Origin: Williamsia serinedens
Lineage (GTDB): Bacteria; Actinomycetota; Actinomycetes; Mycobacteriales; Mycobacteriaceae
Direction: 5' to 3'
DNA length: 64,000 nt
Assembly: GCF_024171725.1 (NCBI RefSeq)
Contig: NZ_JAMTCG010000002.1
Location: forward strand, 620,001 to 684,000
Positions 51,837 to 60,499 of this stretch are shown piece by piece (the first letter of the stretch is position 1; each line of letters starts with the position of its first letter). Both the position numbers and the translations under genes were made by a program. The notes beneath the pieces are model-generated. The model made no database searches, was not told where the DNA came from, and saw only the letters and a list, made by a program, of their open reading frames with translations.

Positions 51837-54665
51837 ATGGGCCACCCGACCCTGCATGACGCCGACAACGCCACCGGCTCGCGAACCCGGCCCGGGCGCC
51901 GGCGCATCTCCGCCTCCGAGGTGGCCGAGGCCGCTGTCCTGGCCGACGTCGCCGCGGCCATCTGCGTCCTGAGCCGCATCCTCCCGATCGCCGGGGCCGC
52001 GATGCTCGTGGCGTCCATCCCGTTCGCCGTGCTCGGGATCCGCCGTCGTCTCTCGGTGTGCGTGCTCGCCACCGTCGTCGGGTGGATCGTCGGACTGCTG
52101 TTCGGCGGGTACACCGCCGCGAACATGGTCGGCGCCGCGGCGATCGCCGGGTGCTTCTCCGGCATCGCCATCCGCCGCGAGTGGTCGCCGCCGTCGGTGG
52201 TCGTGCGCGCCCTGGTGGTCGTCGGCATCCCGTCGGCCGCACTGACCACCGGACTGCTGGCCGTCTTCTCCAGCTACCGCGAATTCGTCTTCGACAACAT
52301 CCGCAACGGCCTCGGCGGCACCGCGCGACTGTTCGCGAACGCCGGCATCGCCCAGGTGGAGGAGTTCGACGCGGCCGTGCGACGCGCGCTCGAGGTCTGG
52401 CCCGTGACGATCGCCGTGGTCGGTCTGATCGGGTCGACGCTCGGTGTGTTGCTCACCGCGGTGTTCGTGTGGCGTCCGGCGCGGTCCATCGCACGACGTC
52501 TGGGTCCGGTCGCGGGCGACGACGCACCGGCCACCGAGACCGCGGTGGTCGCACCGGTCCCGCTGCACGGACGCGGCATCACCGTGGTCCACCCCGAGAC
52601 GGTGGTGCCGGCGATCGCCGGTGTCGACGTCGACGTGCTGCCCGGGTCGCTGGTGGCGGTGGTCGGGCACAACGGGGCCGGCAAGTCGACCCTGGCGCGG
52701 GTCATCTCGGGCCGCGTCCCCACCGCCGGCGACGTGTGGCGGCCGGGCGCCGTCGGGCTGGGGATGCCCGGCGGCACGGCGATGATCGGTCAGCGGCCCG
52801 AGACCAGCGTGCTCGGACTCGCCGTCGGCGACGATCTGGCCTGGGGTGTGTCCGACATGACGCCGGAGCGGTCGGAGGCGGTGCTCCGTCGCGTCGGGCT
52901 CGACCTGGAACTCGACGCGGAGACGTCGCGGCTGTCCGGTGGTCAGCTCCAACGGTTGGCGGTCGCGTCGGCGCTGGTCCGCGACCCCGCGCTGCTCGTC
53001 AGCGACGAGAGCACCGCGATGATCGACGCCGCCGGCCGTGACGGGCTGATGCGCCTCTACCGCGGCCTCGCCGACGCCGGGACCGCCGTGGTGCACGTGA
53101 CCCACGAGCCCGCCGAGGTGGCCGGTACGGACGCCACGGTCGTCGTCCCGGGTGGCACCTGGGAGCCGGCTGTCCCCGTGCCCGACGGCGGTGGCCGATG
53201 GCTGCGCGGCGGGGCCGTGCGCGTCGAGGGTCTGCGCTTCGCGCACGACAGCGGCACACCGTGGCAACGGCCGGTGCTGCGCGACGTGTCGATGTCGATC
53301 GCACCGGGACAGACGGTCCTGGTGACGGGCGCCAACGGCGCCGGCAAGACCACGCTCGCGCGACTGCTCGCCGGGATCGAGAAGCCCGTCGAGGGAACCG
53401 TTCTCGTCGACGGCGAACCCGTCCGCAACGACCGGACCTGTGCGCTCTACGGCCACCAGTTCGCGCGGCTGTCGCTGGTGCGGTCACGCGTCCGCGACGA
53501 CATCTGCGACGCCGCCGGGGTCGACCACGCCAACGGCCGCCTGGTCTGGCAGGCCCTGCGCGAGCTGGGACTCGACCCCGCCCAGGTCGCCGAGTCCCGC
53601 ATCGACCACCTCAGCGTCGGCCAACAGCGGCGCGTCGCGCTCGCCGGGCTGCTCGCCGCCCGCCCCCGGGTGCTCGTCCTCGACGAGCCTCTCGCCGGCC
53701 TCGACACCGCATCCCGGCACGCCATGGTCGCGGCGCTCGCTCGGGTCCGTGCCTCGGGCACCACGCTGGTCGTCGTCACCCACGACGAGACCGAGTTGAC
53801 GGCGATCGCCGACCGCGTCGTCGAGGTGTCACCTCTGACCGACGTCGACGAGCCGGTGCGCGGCAGAGCGTCTCGCGCATCGCTCGTCGGGGTCGTGGGA
53901 CGGGTGCTGCCGCAGCCGTCGCCGGCCAAACGCCTGTGGGTGGGCACCAAGGTGCTCGCGATCGTCGCCACGGCGCTGATGCTCGGGTGGAACCCGTCGT
54001 GGACGACGGTGGGGGCGGCGGCACTGCTGGCGGTGGTCTGGACCGTCGCCGGCCGGATCTCCCTGCGCACCCTCCCGAGGCTCCCGTGGTGGGTGCCGGT
54101 GGTGACACTGCTGGGCGGCTCGCTCACCGCGTTCGGCGGCGGGGCGCCCTACGTGACCGTCGCCGACGTCCGCCTGGGTCTGGGCGGTGCGAGCACGTTC
54201 GGGATCCTGATCAGCATCACCGTGGTCTCGCTCTACCTGTCGCTGCTGTTCTGTTGGACCACCCCGATGGTCGAGGTGCCGGCGTTCCTGCAGCGCCTCG
54301 TCGGGTGGTTCGCGCGTGTGCGCATACCGGTGCAGCCGGTCGCCGTCGGCGTCACCGTCGCCCTGCGGTTGTTGCCGTTCCTGCTCACCGACTTCCGTGC
54401 GCTGTTGCAGACCATCTCCCAGCGCCGTACGCCGGGACCGCAGTCGTTCACGCAGCGCGCGGTCCAGTGGAGTGCGTGCCTCCCGATCGTGTGCAGCCTC
54501 GCGGTGCAGAACGCCCGCGAGGTCGCGACGTCGCTCGACAACCGGGGTGGGATCGGCCCGGTCGCACGACGCGATCGTCGACCGGGACCGGTGGACGTGC
54601 TGGTCATCGTGGGGATCCTCGCCCTCACCATCGGCTGCGCGACGCTCGTCGGAAGTTCTTATTGA
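51837..54665 (+). CDS. Single-chain ECF-type ABC transporter (membrane-ATPase-ATPase-EcfT)
   Basis: This 942-residue protein joins four modules. An N-terminal membrane domain covers about residues 25-225, with six or so helices (DUF2232/S-like). The first ATPase has Walker A GHNGAGKST near 277 and signature LSGGQLQRLAV near 365. The second has Walker A GANGAGKTT near 497 and signature LSVGQQRRVAL near 591. An EcfT-like membrane domain follows from about 695 (ALRLLPFLLTDFRALLQTISQRR, SLAVQNAREVATSLDNRGG). The first ATPase has SDES where the usual DEPT/DE motif stands, so it may be weak in hydrolysis. Substrate vitamin or ion unknown. GGAGAAAGG lies 6 nt before the ATG. Confidence 0.9.
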   Translation: MGHPTLHDADNATGSRTRPGRRRISASEVAEAAVLADVAAAICVLSRILPIAGAAMLVASIPFAVLGIRRRLSVCVLATVVGWIVGLLFGGYTAANMVGAAAIAGCFSGIAIRREWSPPSVVVRALVVVGIPSAALTTGLLAVFSSYREFVFDNIRNGLGGTARLFANAGIAQVEEFDAAVRRALEVWPVTIAVVGLIGSTLGVLLTAVFVWRPARSIARRLGPVAGDDAPATETAVVAPVPLHGRGITVVHPETVVPAIAGVDVDVLPGSLVAVVGHNGAGKSTLARVISGRVPTAGDVWRPGAVGLGMPGGTAMIGQRPETSVLGLAVGDDLAWGVSDMTPERSEAVLRRVGLDLELDAETSRLSGGQLQRLAVASALVRDPALLVSDESTAMIDAAGRDGLMRLYRGLADAGTAVVHVTHEPAEVAGTDATVVVPGGTWEPAVPVPDGGGRWLRGGAVRVEGLRFAHDSGTPWQRPVLRDVSMSIAPGQTVLVTGANGAGKTTLARLLAGIEKPVEGTVLVDGEPVRNDRTCALYGHQFARLSLVRSRVRDDICDAAGVDHANGRLVWQALRELGLDPAQVAESRIDHLSVGQQRRVALAGLLAARPRVLVLDEPLAGLDTASRHAMVAALARVRASGTTLVVVTHDETELTAIADRVVEVSPLTDVDEPVRGRASRASLVGVVGRVLPQPSPAKRLWVGTKVLAIVATALMLGWNPSWTTVGAAALLAVVWTVAGRISLRTLPRLPWWVPVVTLLGGSLTAFGGGAPYVTVADVRLGLGGASTFGILISITVVSLYLSLLFCWTTPMVEVPAFLQRLVGWFARVRIPVQPVAVGVTVALRLLPFLLTDFRALLQTISQRRTPGPQSFTQRAVQWSACLPIVCSLAVQNAREVATSLDNRGGIGPVARRDRRPGPVDVLVIVGILALTIGCATLVGSSY

Positions 54666-54679
54666 CGACCCGTCAATAA
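54659..54679. promoter_or_regulatory. Perfect TetR-type palindrome before the EthA-like gene
   Basis: TTATTGACG and CGTCAATAA are perfect 9-bp arms around ACC. The element overlaps the last codons and stop of the transporter gene and lies 37 bp before the monooxygenase ATG. The form is typical of TetR operators. In mycobacteria EthA is controlled by the TetR protein EthR, but no TetR gene is seen nearby in this window. Confidence 0.65.
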
Positions 54680-54716
54680 CGTGGGTACCGTGGTCGGCAG
54701 ACCAGAGAGGATTGCC

Positions 54717-56225
54717 ATGACCCAGGTGCAGGACCGTTCGACCGGTGGTGCCGGTGACCGTTCGTCGGAGTTCCTCGACGTCGTGATCGTGGGTGCGGGA
54801 CTCTCCGGCATCGACGCCGCGTACCGCCTCGCCGAGCGCAACCCCGGCATCCGGTACGCCCTGCTCGAGCAGCGCGACCGCATCGGTGGGACGTGGGACC
54901 TGTTCCGCTACCCCGGGATCCGTTCCGACAGCGACATCTACACGCTCAGCTACCCGTTCCGTCCGTGGGAGGGGGAGAAGAGCATCGCCGACGGTGCCGA
55001 CATCCGTCAGTACATCGCGGACGCCGCCGACGACTACGGCATCACCGACAAGATCCGCTTCGGTGTGTCCGTGCGCTCGGCCGACTTCGACACCACGACC
55101 GACGAGTGGACCGTCGTGACCGAGGTCGGCGGACAGACGCAGACGGTGCGGTGTCGCTTCCTGTTCCTGTGCACCGGCTACTACGACTACAGCGGCGGCT
55201 ACACCCCCGAGTTCCCCGGGCTCGAGAACTTCACGGGGACCGTGGTGCACCCGCAGAAGTGGCCCGAGGACCTCGACTACACCGGCAAGAAGGTCGTCGT
55301 GATCGGCAGCGGCGCAACGGCCATCACGCTCATCCCGTCGATGTCGCGGGACGCCGCGAAGGTGACCATGCTGCAGCGGTCGCCGACGTACATCACGATC
55401 CTGCCGTCGAAGGACCGCGTCGCGCACGCGCTCCGGAAGCGGCTGCCCGCCGGCCTCGCGCACCGCATCGTGCGGTTCAAGAACGCCGGGATCGCCCTGG
55501 CGTTCTACCTGTACTGCCGGAAGTACCCCGACTCCGCGCGCGCCCGTCTGCGCGGCCTGGCCAAGCGTGTCCTGCCGAAGGACTACGACGTCGACACGCA
55601 CTTCAACCCGACCTACAACCCGTGGGACCAGCGCCTCTGCGTCATCCCCGACGGTGACCTCTACCGGGCCATCAAGAAGGGGAAGGCGGACATCGTCACC
55701 GACACGATCGCCTCGTTCGACGCGACCGGTGTCCGGCTGTCGTCCGGTGACCACCTCGACGCCGACATCGTCGTCACCGCGACGGGACTGAAACTGCTGG
55801 TGTTCGGCGGGATCCGTCTCACGATCGACGGCGAGGAGATGAAGCCGAACGAGCACGTCCTCTACCGGGGTCGCATGCTCGACGGTGTCCCCAACTTCGC
55901 GTGGACGTTCGGCTACACCAACGCGTCGTGGACCCTCCGGGCCGACCTCACCTCGAAGGCGGTCGCCGAGCTCATCGCCTACATGGGCGCCAACGGCTAC
56001 ACCCACGCCTACCCCGACCGCGGGGACGCGCCACTGCCCGACGAGCCGATGGTCGACCTGAAGTCCGGCTACATCGCCCGTGACGCCGACTCCCTGCCGC
56101 GCTCGGCGCCCGAGCAGCCGTGGCGTGTCCGCGCGAACGTCGTGCTCGACACGATCGACGAGAAGCGAGGCAAGGTGACCGACGCGATGACCTTCGGACG
56201 CGTGCGCCAGACCGCCGACGTCTGA
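54717..56225 (+). CDS. ethA: EthA-like Baeyer-Villiger monooxygenase
   Basis: This 502-residue flavin monooxygenase has two Rossmann motifs (VVIVGAGLSGIDAAYRL and VVVIGSGATAITLIPS) and the Baeyer-Villiger fingerprint FTGTVVHPQKWP. Extended similarity to Mycobacterium tuberculosis EthA is clear at GTWDLFRYPGIRSDSD, FLCTGYYDYSGGY, MLQRSPTYI and NPWDQRLC. EthA activates thioamide drugs and oxidises ketones and sulfides; its natural substrate is uncertain. AGAGAGG sets the ATG at 54717; a GTG at 54681 would add 12 residues and overlaps the palindrome arms closely. The regulator is probably encoded elsewhere. Confidence 0.92.
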   Translation: MTQVQDRSTGGAGDRSSEFLDVVIVGAGLSGIDAAYRLAERNPGIRYALLEQRDRIGGTWDLFRYPGIRSDSDIYTLSYPFRPWEGEKSIADGADIRQYIADAADDYGITDKIRFGVSVRSADFDTTTDEWTVVTEVGGQTQTVRCRFLFLCTGYYDYSGGYTPEFPGLENFTGTVVHPQKWPEDLDYTGKKVVVIGSGATAITLIPSMSRDAAKVTMLQRSPTYITILPSKDRVAHALRKRLPAGLAHRIVRFKNAGIALAFYLYCRKYPDSARARLRGLAKRVLPKDYDVDTHFNPTYNPWDQRLCVIPDGDLYRAIKKGKADIVTDTIASFDATGVRLSSGDHLDADIVVTATGLKLLVFGGIRLTIDGEEMKPNEHVLYRGRMLDGVPNFAWTFGYTNASWTLRADLTSKAVAELIAYMGANGYTHAYPDRGDAPLPDEPMVDLKSGYIARDADSLPRSAPEQPWRVRANVVLDTIDEKRGKVTDAMTFGRVRQTADV

Positions 56226-56231
56226 GCCGGA

Positions 56232-57017
56232 CTACCGGGCGGCGAGGAGTTCCCGGACGGCCGGGAGCACCGTCGCCGTCGCGGCGAGGGTCGTGGCGTG
56301 GTCGGTGCCGTCGACCACCAGCAACCGGCAGTCGGGGATCGTGGCCGCGACGTGACGGGTGTCCTCCAGGCGACCGCCGTCGTCGGAACCGACGAATGCC
56401 AGTGTGGGAGCGGCGATCCCGGCCAGATCGGTGTCGGGCACACCCGGCTCCGCGTCGACGCTGGTCATGTACGCGGCGAGCGCCTGCGGGTCGTTGGCCT
56501 CGAACGCGGCCCTGCTCCCCGCGTCGAGTGACGTGCCGCGCTGCCGCTGCCATCCGTCGAGGAACGCGGCGGTCCCCTCCTCGCGGAGGACGGCGACGCA
56601 TCCCGGGAAGAACAGCTCGTCGAACGCGCCACGCAGAGGCCGAGAACTGGTGCCGCCCAGCACCAGTCGGTCGAGGCGGTCGGGATGCGTCGCCGCGAGG
56701 GTGAGCGCTGCGCGTGAGCCCAGGGAGTAACCGACGAGGGCGACGCGGTCGAGTCCGAGGACGTCGAGGACCGCGATGATGTCGTCGACCAGGCGGCGCA
56801 TCCCGTAGGCGGCCGGGTCGTGGGGCCTGTCGCTGTGCCCGTGCCCGCGGAAGTCGGGCATGACCAACCGGTGCTCGTCGCGCAGGCCGGCGACGAATCC
56901 GTACGCGCGCCACACCGCCTGCGACAGCCCGCTGGGGTGCAGCAGCACGACGGGCGTGCCGTCGCCGACCTCGCGATAGGCGATGGAGACACCGTCGGGG
57001 CTCGAGACGCGATCCAT
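56232..57017 (-). CDS. Alpha/beta hydrolase
   Basis: This 261-residue protein has the fold landmarks VVLLHPSGLSQAVW (oxyanion-hole HP motif), the nucleophile elbow VALVGYSLGSRAAL with Ser near residue 98, LAFVGSDDGG with the acid, and a late His in DGTDHATTLA. It is a cytoplasmic esterase, hydrolase or similar. It converges on the EthA-like gene with a 6-bp gap, and EthA products are esters, so a Baeyer-Villiger ester may be its substrate; the link is only by position. The TRIC-like gene is divergent, with a 24-bp gap. Confidence 0.9.
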   Translation of the reverse strand: MDRVSSPDGVSIAYREVGDGTPVVLLHPSGLSQAVWRAYGFVAGLRDEHRLVMPDFRGHGHSDRPHDPAAYGMRRLVDDIIAVLDVLGLDRVALVGYSLGSRAALTLAATHPDRLDRLVLGGTSSRPLRGAFDELFFPGCVAVLREEGTAAFLDGWQRQRGTSLDAGSRAAFEANDPQALAAYMTSVDAEPGVPDTDLAGIAAPTLAFVGSDDGGRLEDTRHVAATIPDCRLLVVDGTDHATTLAATATVLPAVRELLAAR

Positions 57018-57041
57018 GCCGAGCAGGGTAGACACATCGGC

Positions 57042-57686
57042 GTGAACACCACCTCGACGACGTTCCTCGTCCTCGACCTCGCCGGCACCTTCGCGTTCGC
57101 CCTCAACGGTGCGTGGACGGCGATGCGGGTGGCACGCCTCGACATCGTCGGGGTGGTGACGCTGGGGATGCTGACGGCGCTGGGTGGCGGGTTCATCCGC
57201 GACACCATCCTCGACGCGCTGCCACCGGCGACGTTCGCCGACTGGCGCTACCTGGTCGTCGCGGCGGCCGGTGCCCTCGTCGCCTTCGTCTCGGGACGTG
57301 TCGCCGACAGGCTCGCGACGCCGATCCTCGTCCTCGACGCCGCCGGCCTCAGCCTGTTCGCGGTCAGCGGCGCGTTGAAGGGTGTGGGGTTCGAGGTGGG
57401 GGTGGTCCAGGCGGTGATCCTCGGCGTCATCACGGCGGTCGGTGGCGGCACCCTGCGCGACGTGCTCATCCGCCAGATCCCGACGGTCCTCACCAGTGGT
57501 CTGTACGCCATCCCGGCGCTGATCGGCGCGCTCGTCGTCGTCGGGGGCACGCAACTCGGTGTCGCGGCCCTGCCCGCCGCGATCGTCGGTGCCGCACTGT
57601 GTCTCGTGATCCGCATGCTGGGTGTCCACTTCGGTGTGAACGCGCCCGGGCCGATCGGTCGCGACCGCGGCGACGTCGATCCCTAG
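57042..57686 (+). CDS. TRIC-type cation channel family protein (UPF0126)
   Basis: This 214-residue protein has seven hydrophobic helices in two repeats with the paired motifs TALGGGFIRDTILDALPPATF and TAVGGGTLRDVLIRQIPTVLT, the Gly-rich kinks of the UPF0126/TRIC potassium-channel family. Bacterial members form trimeric ion channels. The GTG start before NTTSTTFLVLDLAGTFAFALNGA opens helix 1 immediately. A short hairpin follows the stop. Confidence 0.92.
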   Translation: MNTTSTTFLVLDLAGTFAFALNGAWTAMRVARLDIVGVVTLGMLTALGGGFIRDTILDALPPATFADWRYLVVAAAGALVAFVSGRVADRLATPILVLDAAGLSLFAVSGALKGVGFEVGVVQAVILGVITAVGGGTLRDVLIRQIPTVLTSGLYAIPALIGALVVVGGTQLGVAALPAAIVGAALCLVIRMLGVHFGVNAPGPIGRDRGDVDP

Positions 57687-57693
57687 CGATGTC

Positions 57694-57708
57694 TCCCGCT
57701 CAGCGGGA
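57694..57708. terminator. Short hairpin after the TRIC-like gene
   Basis: TCCCG and CGGGA pair around CTCAG, and the outer TAGCG (57684) and CGCTA could extend the structure. It lies 7 bp past the stop of the TRIC-like gene and upstream of the SDR gene. The stem is short, so confidence is modest. Confidence 0.4.
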
Positions 57709-57739
57709 AGAAACGCTACGGATTCACCGGTCCGGAATA

Positions 57740-57755
57740 AGGTGACATGTCACCT
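57740..57755. promoter_or_regulatory. Perfect 16-bp palindrome upstream of the SDR gene
   Basis: AGGTGACATGTCACCT is a perfect palindrome 55 bp before the ATG at 57811. MarR and TetR regulators bind such sites. The MarR gene that converges on the SDR gene is the nearest candidate. Confidence 0.6.
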
Positions 57756-57810
57756 AGTTGTCCCGGGGGCGCCGGAGATGCCGACGCACGAGACACCCAG
57801 GAGGGTCACC

Positions 57811-58557
57811 ATGCATCAGCTCGACGACAAGACGGCTCTGGTCACCGGCGGGACCTCGGGCATCGGTCTCGCGACCGCGCAGCGACTGGCCGCGGAGGGA
57901 GCGCACGTGTTCATCACCGGTCGGCGTGCGCACGCGGTGGACGACGCGGTCGCCACGATCGGCGACGCGGCGACGGGCGTCGTCGGCGACGTCACCGACC
58001 CGGCCGACCTCGAGCGTCTCGCCGAGGCGATCCGGTCGCGCGGTCGCGGACTCGACGTCGTCTTCACCAACGCCGGCGGCGGTGAGTTCGCCGCGCTCGA
58101 GGACGAGACCCGCGAGCACCTCGCCGAGACCCTGAACCGCAACGTCGGCGGCACGGTGTTCACCGTCCAGACCGTCCTCCCACTCCTCAACGAGGGCGCG
58201 TCCGTCGTCCTCGCCGGATCCACCTCCGCCTCGGAGGGCGTGCCGGCGTTCGGGGCCTATGCCGCGTCGAAGGCTGCGGTGCGATCCCTCGGACGCACGT
58301 GGGCGGCGGAGCTCGCCGACCGGAAGATCCGCGTCAACACGGTCATCCCCGGGCCGACCGAGACGCCGGGGCTCACCGGCCTCGTGCCCGACGGGCAGCA
58401 GAGGGCGTTCCTCGACGATCTCGGGTCGGCGCTGCCGCTGAAGCGAGTGGGCAAGCCCGAGGAGGTCGCCGCGGCGGTGGCGTTCCTCGCCTCCGACGGC
58501 AGCAGCTTCATGACCGGCAGCGAGGTGTTCGTCGACGGCGGGTCGGTTCAGGTCTGA
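57811..58557 (+). CDS. Short-chain dehydrogenase/reductase (classical SDR)
   Basis: This 248-residue SDR has the cofactor motif TALVTGGTSGIGLA, NAGGG, the catalytic Ser in VVLAGSTSAS and the YAASK motif with active Tyr and Lys, followed by NTVIPGPTETP. GRRAH after the second strand, with its Arg pair, favours NADP(H). GGAGGG lies 5 nt before the ATG. A perfect palindrome lies upstream, and the end overlaps the convergent MarR gene by 10 bp, so the pair looks like a regulated detoxification unit. The substrate is unknown. Confidence 0.93.
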   Translation: MHQLDDKTALVTGGTSGIGLATAQRLAAEGAHVFITGRRAHAVDDAVATIGDAATGVVGDVTDPADLERLAEAIRSRGRGLDVVFTNAGGGEFAALEDETREHLAETLNRNVGGTVFTVQTVLPLLNEGASVVLAGSTSASEGVPAFGAYAASKAAVRSLGRTWAAELADRKIRVNTVIPGPTETPGLTGLVPDGQQRAFLDDLGSALPLKRVGKPEEVAAAVAFLASDGSSFMTGSEVFVDGGSVQV

Positions 58558-59078
58558 TCGGGGCGGGGCAGCGTCCCGGTCCGCAGGAGGCTCTCGTGCA
58601 CGATCTCGAGAGCCTCACGGAGCTGCCGCGTCCGGTCGGCGTCGAGGTCGGGGAAGAACGCCGACCGGACCCAGGCCGCGTGGTCCGGCGCGGCCGCGTC
58701 CAGTTCGCTGCGTCCGTTCTCGGTCAGGACCACGTCGGTGGCACGACCATCGGACGCACACGCCGTGAGCGCGACGAGGTCGCGACCCCCCATCCGCTTG
58801 AGGTGCCGCGACAGCCGGCTCCGTTCCCACCCGATCGTCGAGGCGAGGACGCCCAGCCGTGCCCGGCCGCCCGGCCGTTGCGACAGCGCCGTCAGGACCG
58901 TGTAGTCGCCCATGGACAGGCCGCTGTCACACAGCAACTGGTGGTTCATCTCGTACTCGAGGCGGTGGTGGACGCGCATGTACGCCAGCCACGTCTGTTG
59001 CTGCGCAGGGGTCAAGCCGTCGCCGGGGCGCCGGTCAGGCGTACCCGACACGCTGTCTCCGGTCGCCGTGGACGTCAT
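58548..59078 (-). CDS. MarR-family transcriptional regulator
   Basis: This 176-residue protein has the MarR fold: LTPAQQQTWLAYMRVHHRLEYEMNHQLL, LSMGDYTVLTALSQRPGGRARLGVLASTIGWERSRLSRHLKRM and the wing VALTACASDGRATDVVLTENGRSELDAAAPDH. The start at 59078 is the first in-frame ATG before family similarity. It converges on the SDR gene, and the palindrome at 57740 is a candidate site. Confidence 0.92.
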   Translation of the reverse strand: MTSTATGDSVSGTPDRRPGDGLTPAQQQTWLAYMRVHHRLEYEMNHQLLCDSGLSMGDYTVLTALSQRPGGRARLGVLASTIGWERSRLSRHLKRMGGRDLVALTACASDGRATDVVLTENGRSELDAAAPDHAAWVRSAFFPDLDADRTRQLREALEIVHESLLRTGTLPRPDQT

Positions 59079-59122
59079 CCATCGGATGCTAGTCCCGGCA
59101 CGATCGGCGCCGTGGCGACCGA

Positions 59123-60358
59123 TCAGCGCGGGGCGAGGGTCCCGATGACGGCGCGGGCGATGTCGGCGACGACGTCGCGGTCGGTGGTGATGCACCAGCG
59201 CACGGATCCCCGGGGGTCGGAGGCGACCAGCGGTGCGGCGAGCACGGCCACCGCGTGGTCGGCGCCGATCGACGCCACCGCGAACGCGCCGGGATCGGGA
59301 AGTTCGGGCGACCGGGGGCCGCGGACACCGGGACGGGGTGACGGACCCAGCCCCGGGGCGCTGATGCCGACGAAGGCGTGGCGGCCCGAGAGTCCCCGGT
59401 AGCGCCCGGCGATCTCCGCGGACAGGTGGCGGGCGCCGTGCATCGTCGCGACGACGCATCCCGCCCGGTGCTCCGACGCCGCCAGGGACTCCACCAGGGC
59501 GCAGGCGTCGACGGCCTCGCGAGCGTCACCGACCGCGGTGGGTGCGTCGTCGAGGATGTCGGGCAGCGAGCGGATGCGACCCCGACGGCTGTCGACGATG
59601 CGGATGGGCGACGCCTCGGCGGCGCGCTCCGGAAGAGGTCCGGGACGTCCGTACCGATACCCCTGCGCGAGGGTCGCGCCCATCGACAGCGCACAGTCCT
59701 CGTGCTCGTCGGTCTCGACGCCCTCGGCGAGGATGACCGACCCGCGACGACGGGCGAGGTCGCCGGCCGCGTTGATCGCTCGCGCCGCCTCGAGCCCGTG
59801 TGCCGACATCTGGGTCAGGCTGCGGTCCAGCTTGACGACGTCCGGCGCGATCACGTCGAGCAGGGCCAGGCACTCCGGCAGTGCGCCGACGTCGTCGAGG
59901 GCGATGCCGAACCCGAGCGCGCGCGCCCACTCGACCCCGGCGATCACCGCGGGCGGGTCCTGGAGCAGGGTGCGCTCGGTCAGCTCGAGGACCACGCGCA
60001 CACCGGTCTCGGTGCCGGCGGGATCGGTCAGCACCGGTGTCGGGCCCCACGGCGGCGGCGCTGCCAGGCAGTCCGGCTCGACGTTGACGAAGACGTGGCG
60101 GGCAGTGCCCGGTCCGCGGCGGTGGACCCCCTCGACGGCTCGTCGACGACACCACCAGTCCATGGTCGCGGCGGACCCGCCGCGCCGCGCCGCGTCGAAC
60201 GCCTCCAGCGGTGAGATGTCCGGCAGCCCGGGCCAGCGGGCGAGTGCCTCGTACCCGGCGGTGCGTCCGGTGGCGGGCTCGACGACGGGTTGAAAAACGG
60301 GCACCACGCAGGACGGGTCGCCGAGGATGGCCGACATCCCCGATCGCGGCGTACGCAT
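59123..60358 (-). CDS. EAL-domain cyclic-di-GMP phosphodiesterase with DICT sensory domain
   Basis: This 411-residue protein begins with an EAL domain that keeps its active residues: EAL at 37-39 (GYEALARW), the E-x-T-E motif LELTERTLL, DDVG (DDFG-like), the catalytic Lys in VVKLDR and EGVET. It should therefore hydrolyse cyclic-di-GMP. From about residue 265 a C-terminal DICT-like sensory domain follows (AVDACALVESLAASEHRAGCVVATMHGARHL and AGRYRGLSGRHAFVGISA). DICT domains are thought to sense light, redox or stress signals. No membrane helix is present. Confidence 0.88.
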   Translation of the reverse strand: MRTPRSGMSAILGDPSCVVPVFQPVVEPATGRTAGYEALARWPGLPDISPLEAFDAARRGGSAATMDWWCRRRAVEGVHRRGPGTARHVFVNVEPDCLAAPPPWGPTPVLTDPAGTETGVRVVLELTERTLLQDPPAVIAGVEWARALGFGIALDDVGALPECLALLDVIAPDVVKLDRSLTQMSAHGLEAARAINAAGDLARRRGSVILAEGVETDEHEDCALSMGATLAQGYRYGRPGPLPERAAEASPIRIVDSRRGRIRSLPDILDDAPTAVGDAREAVDACALVESLAASEHRAGCVVATMHGARHLSAEIAGRYRGLSGRHAFVGISAPGLGPSPRPGVRGPRSPELPDPGAFAVASIGADHAVAVLAAPLVASDPRGSVRWCITTDRDVVADIARAVIGTLAPR

Positions 60359-60499
60359 TGTGTGAAGCCCCCCGAACTGCTGCGCGCGGTGTCCCCCGAA
60401 ACCGCTACAAGGGCCCAGACTAGTGCACCGGTCGTCCAGCTACGGTCCCGCGGATCCGCTGCGCGATCCTGTAGTGCGGCTGGGGGTAACGTGCGCCAC

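Noticed and set aside
55972-56913. Minus-strand Arg-rich frame over the EthA-like end and hydrolase
   Set aside because: It is an alternative-frame shadow of the alpha/beta hydrolase with low-complexity Arg/Gly/Pro composition.
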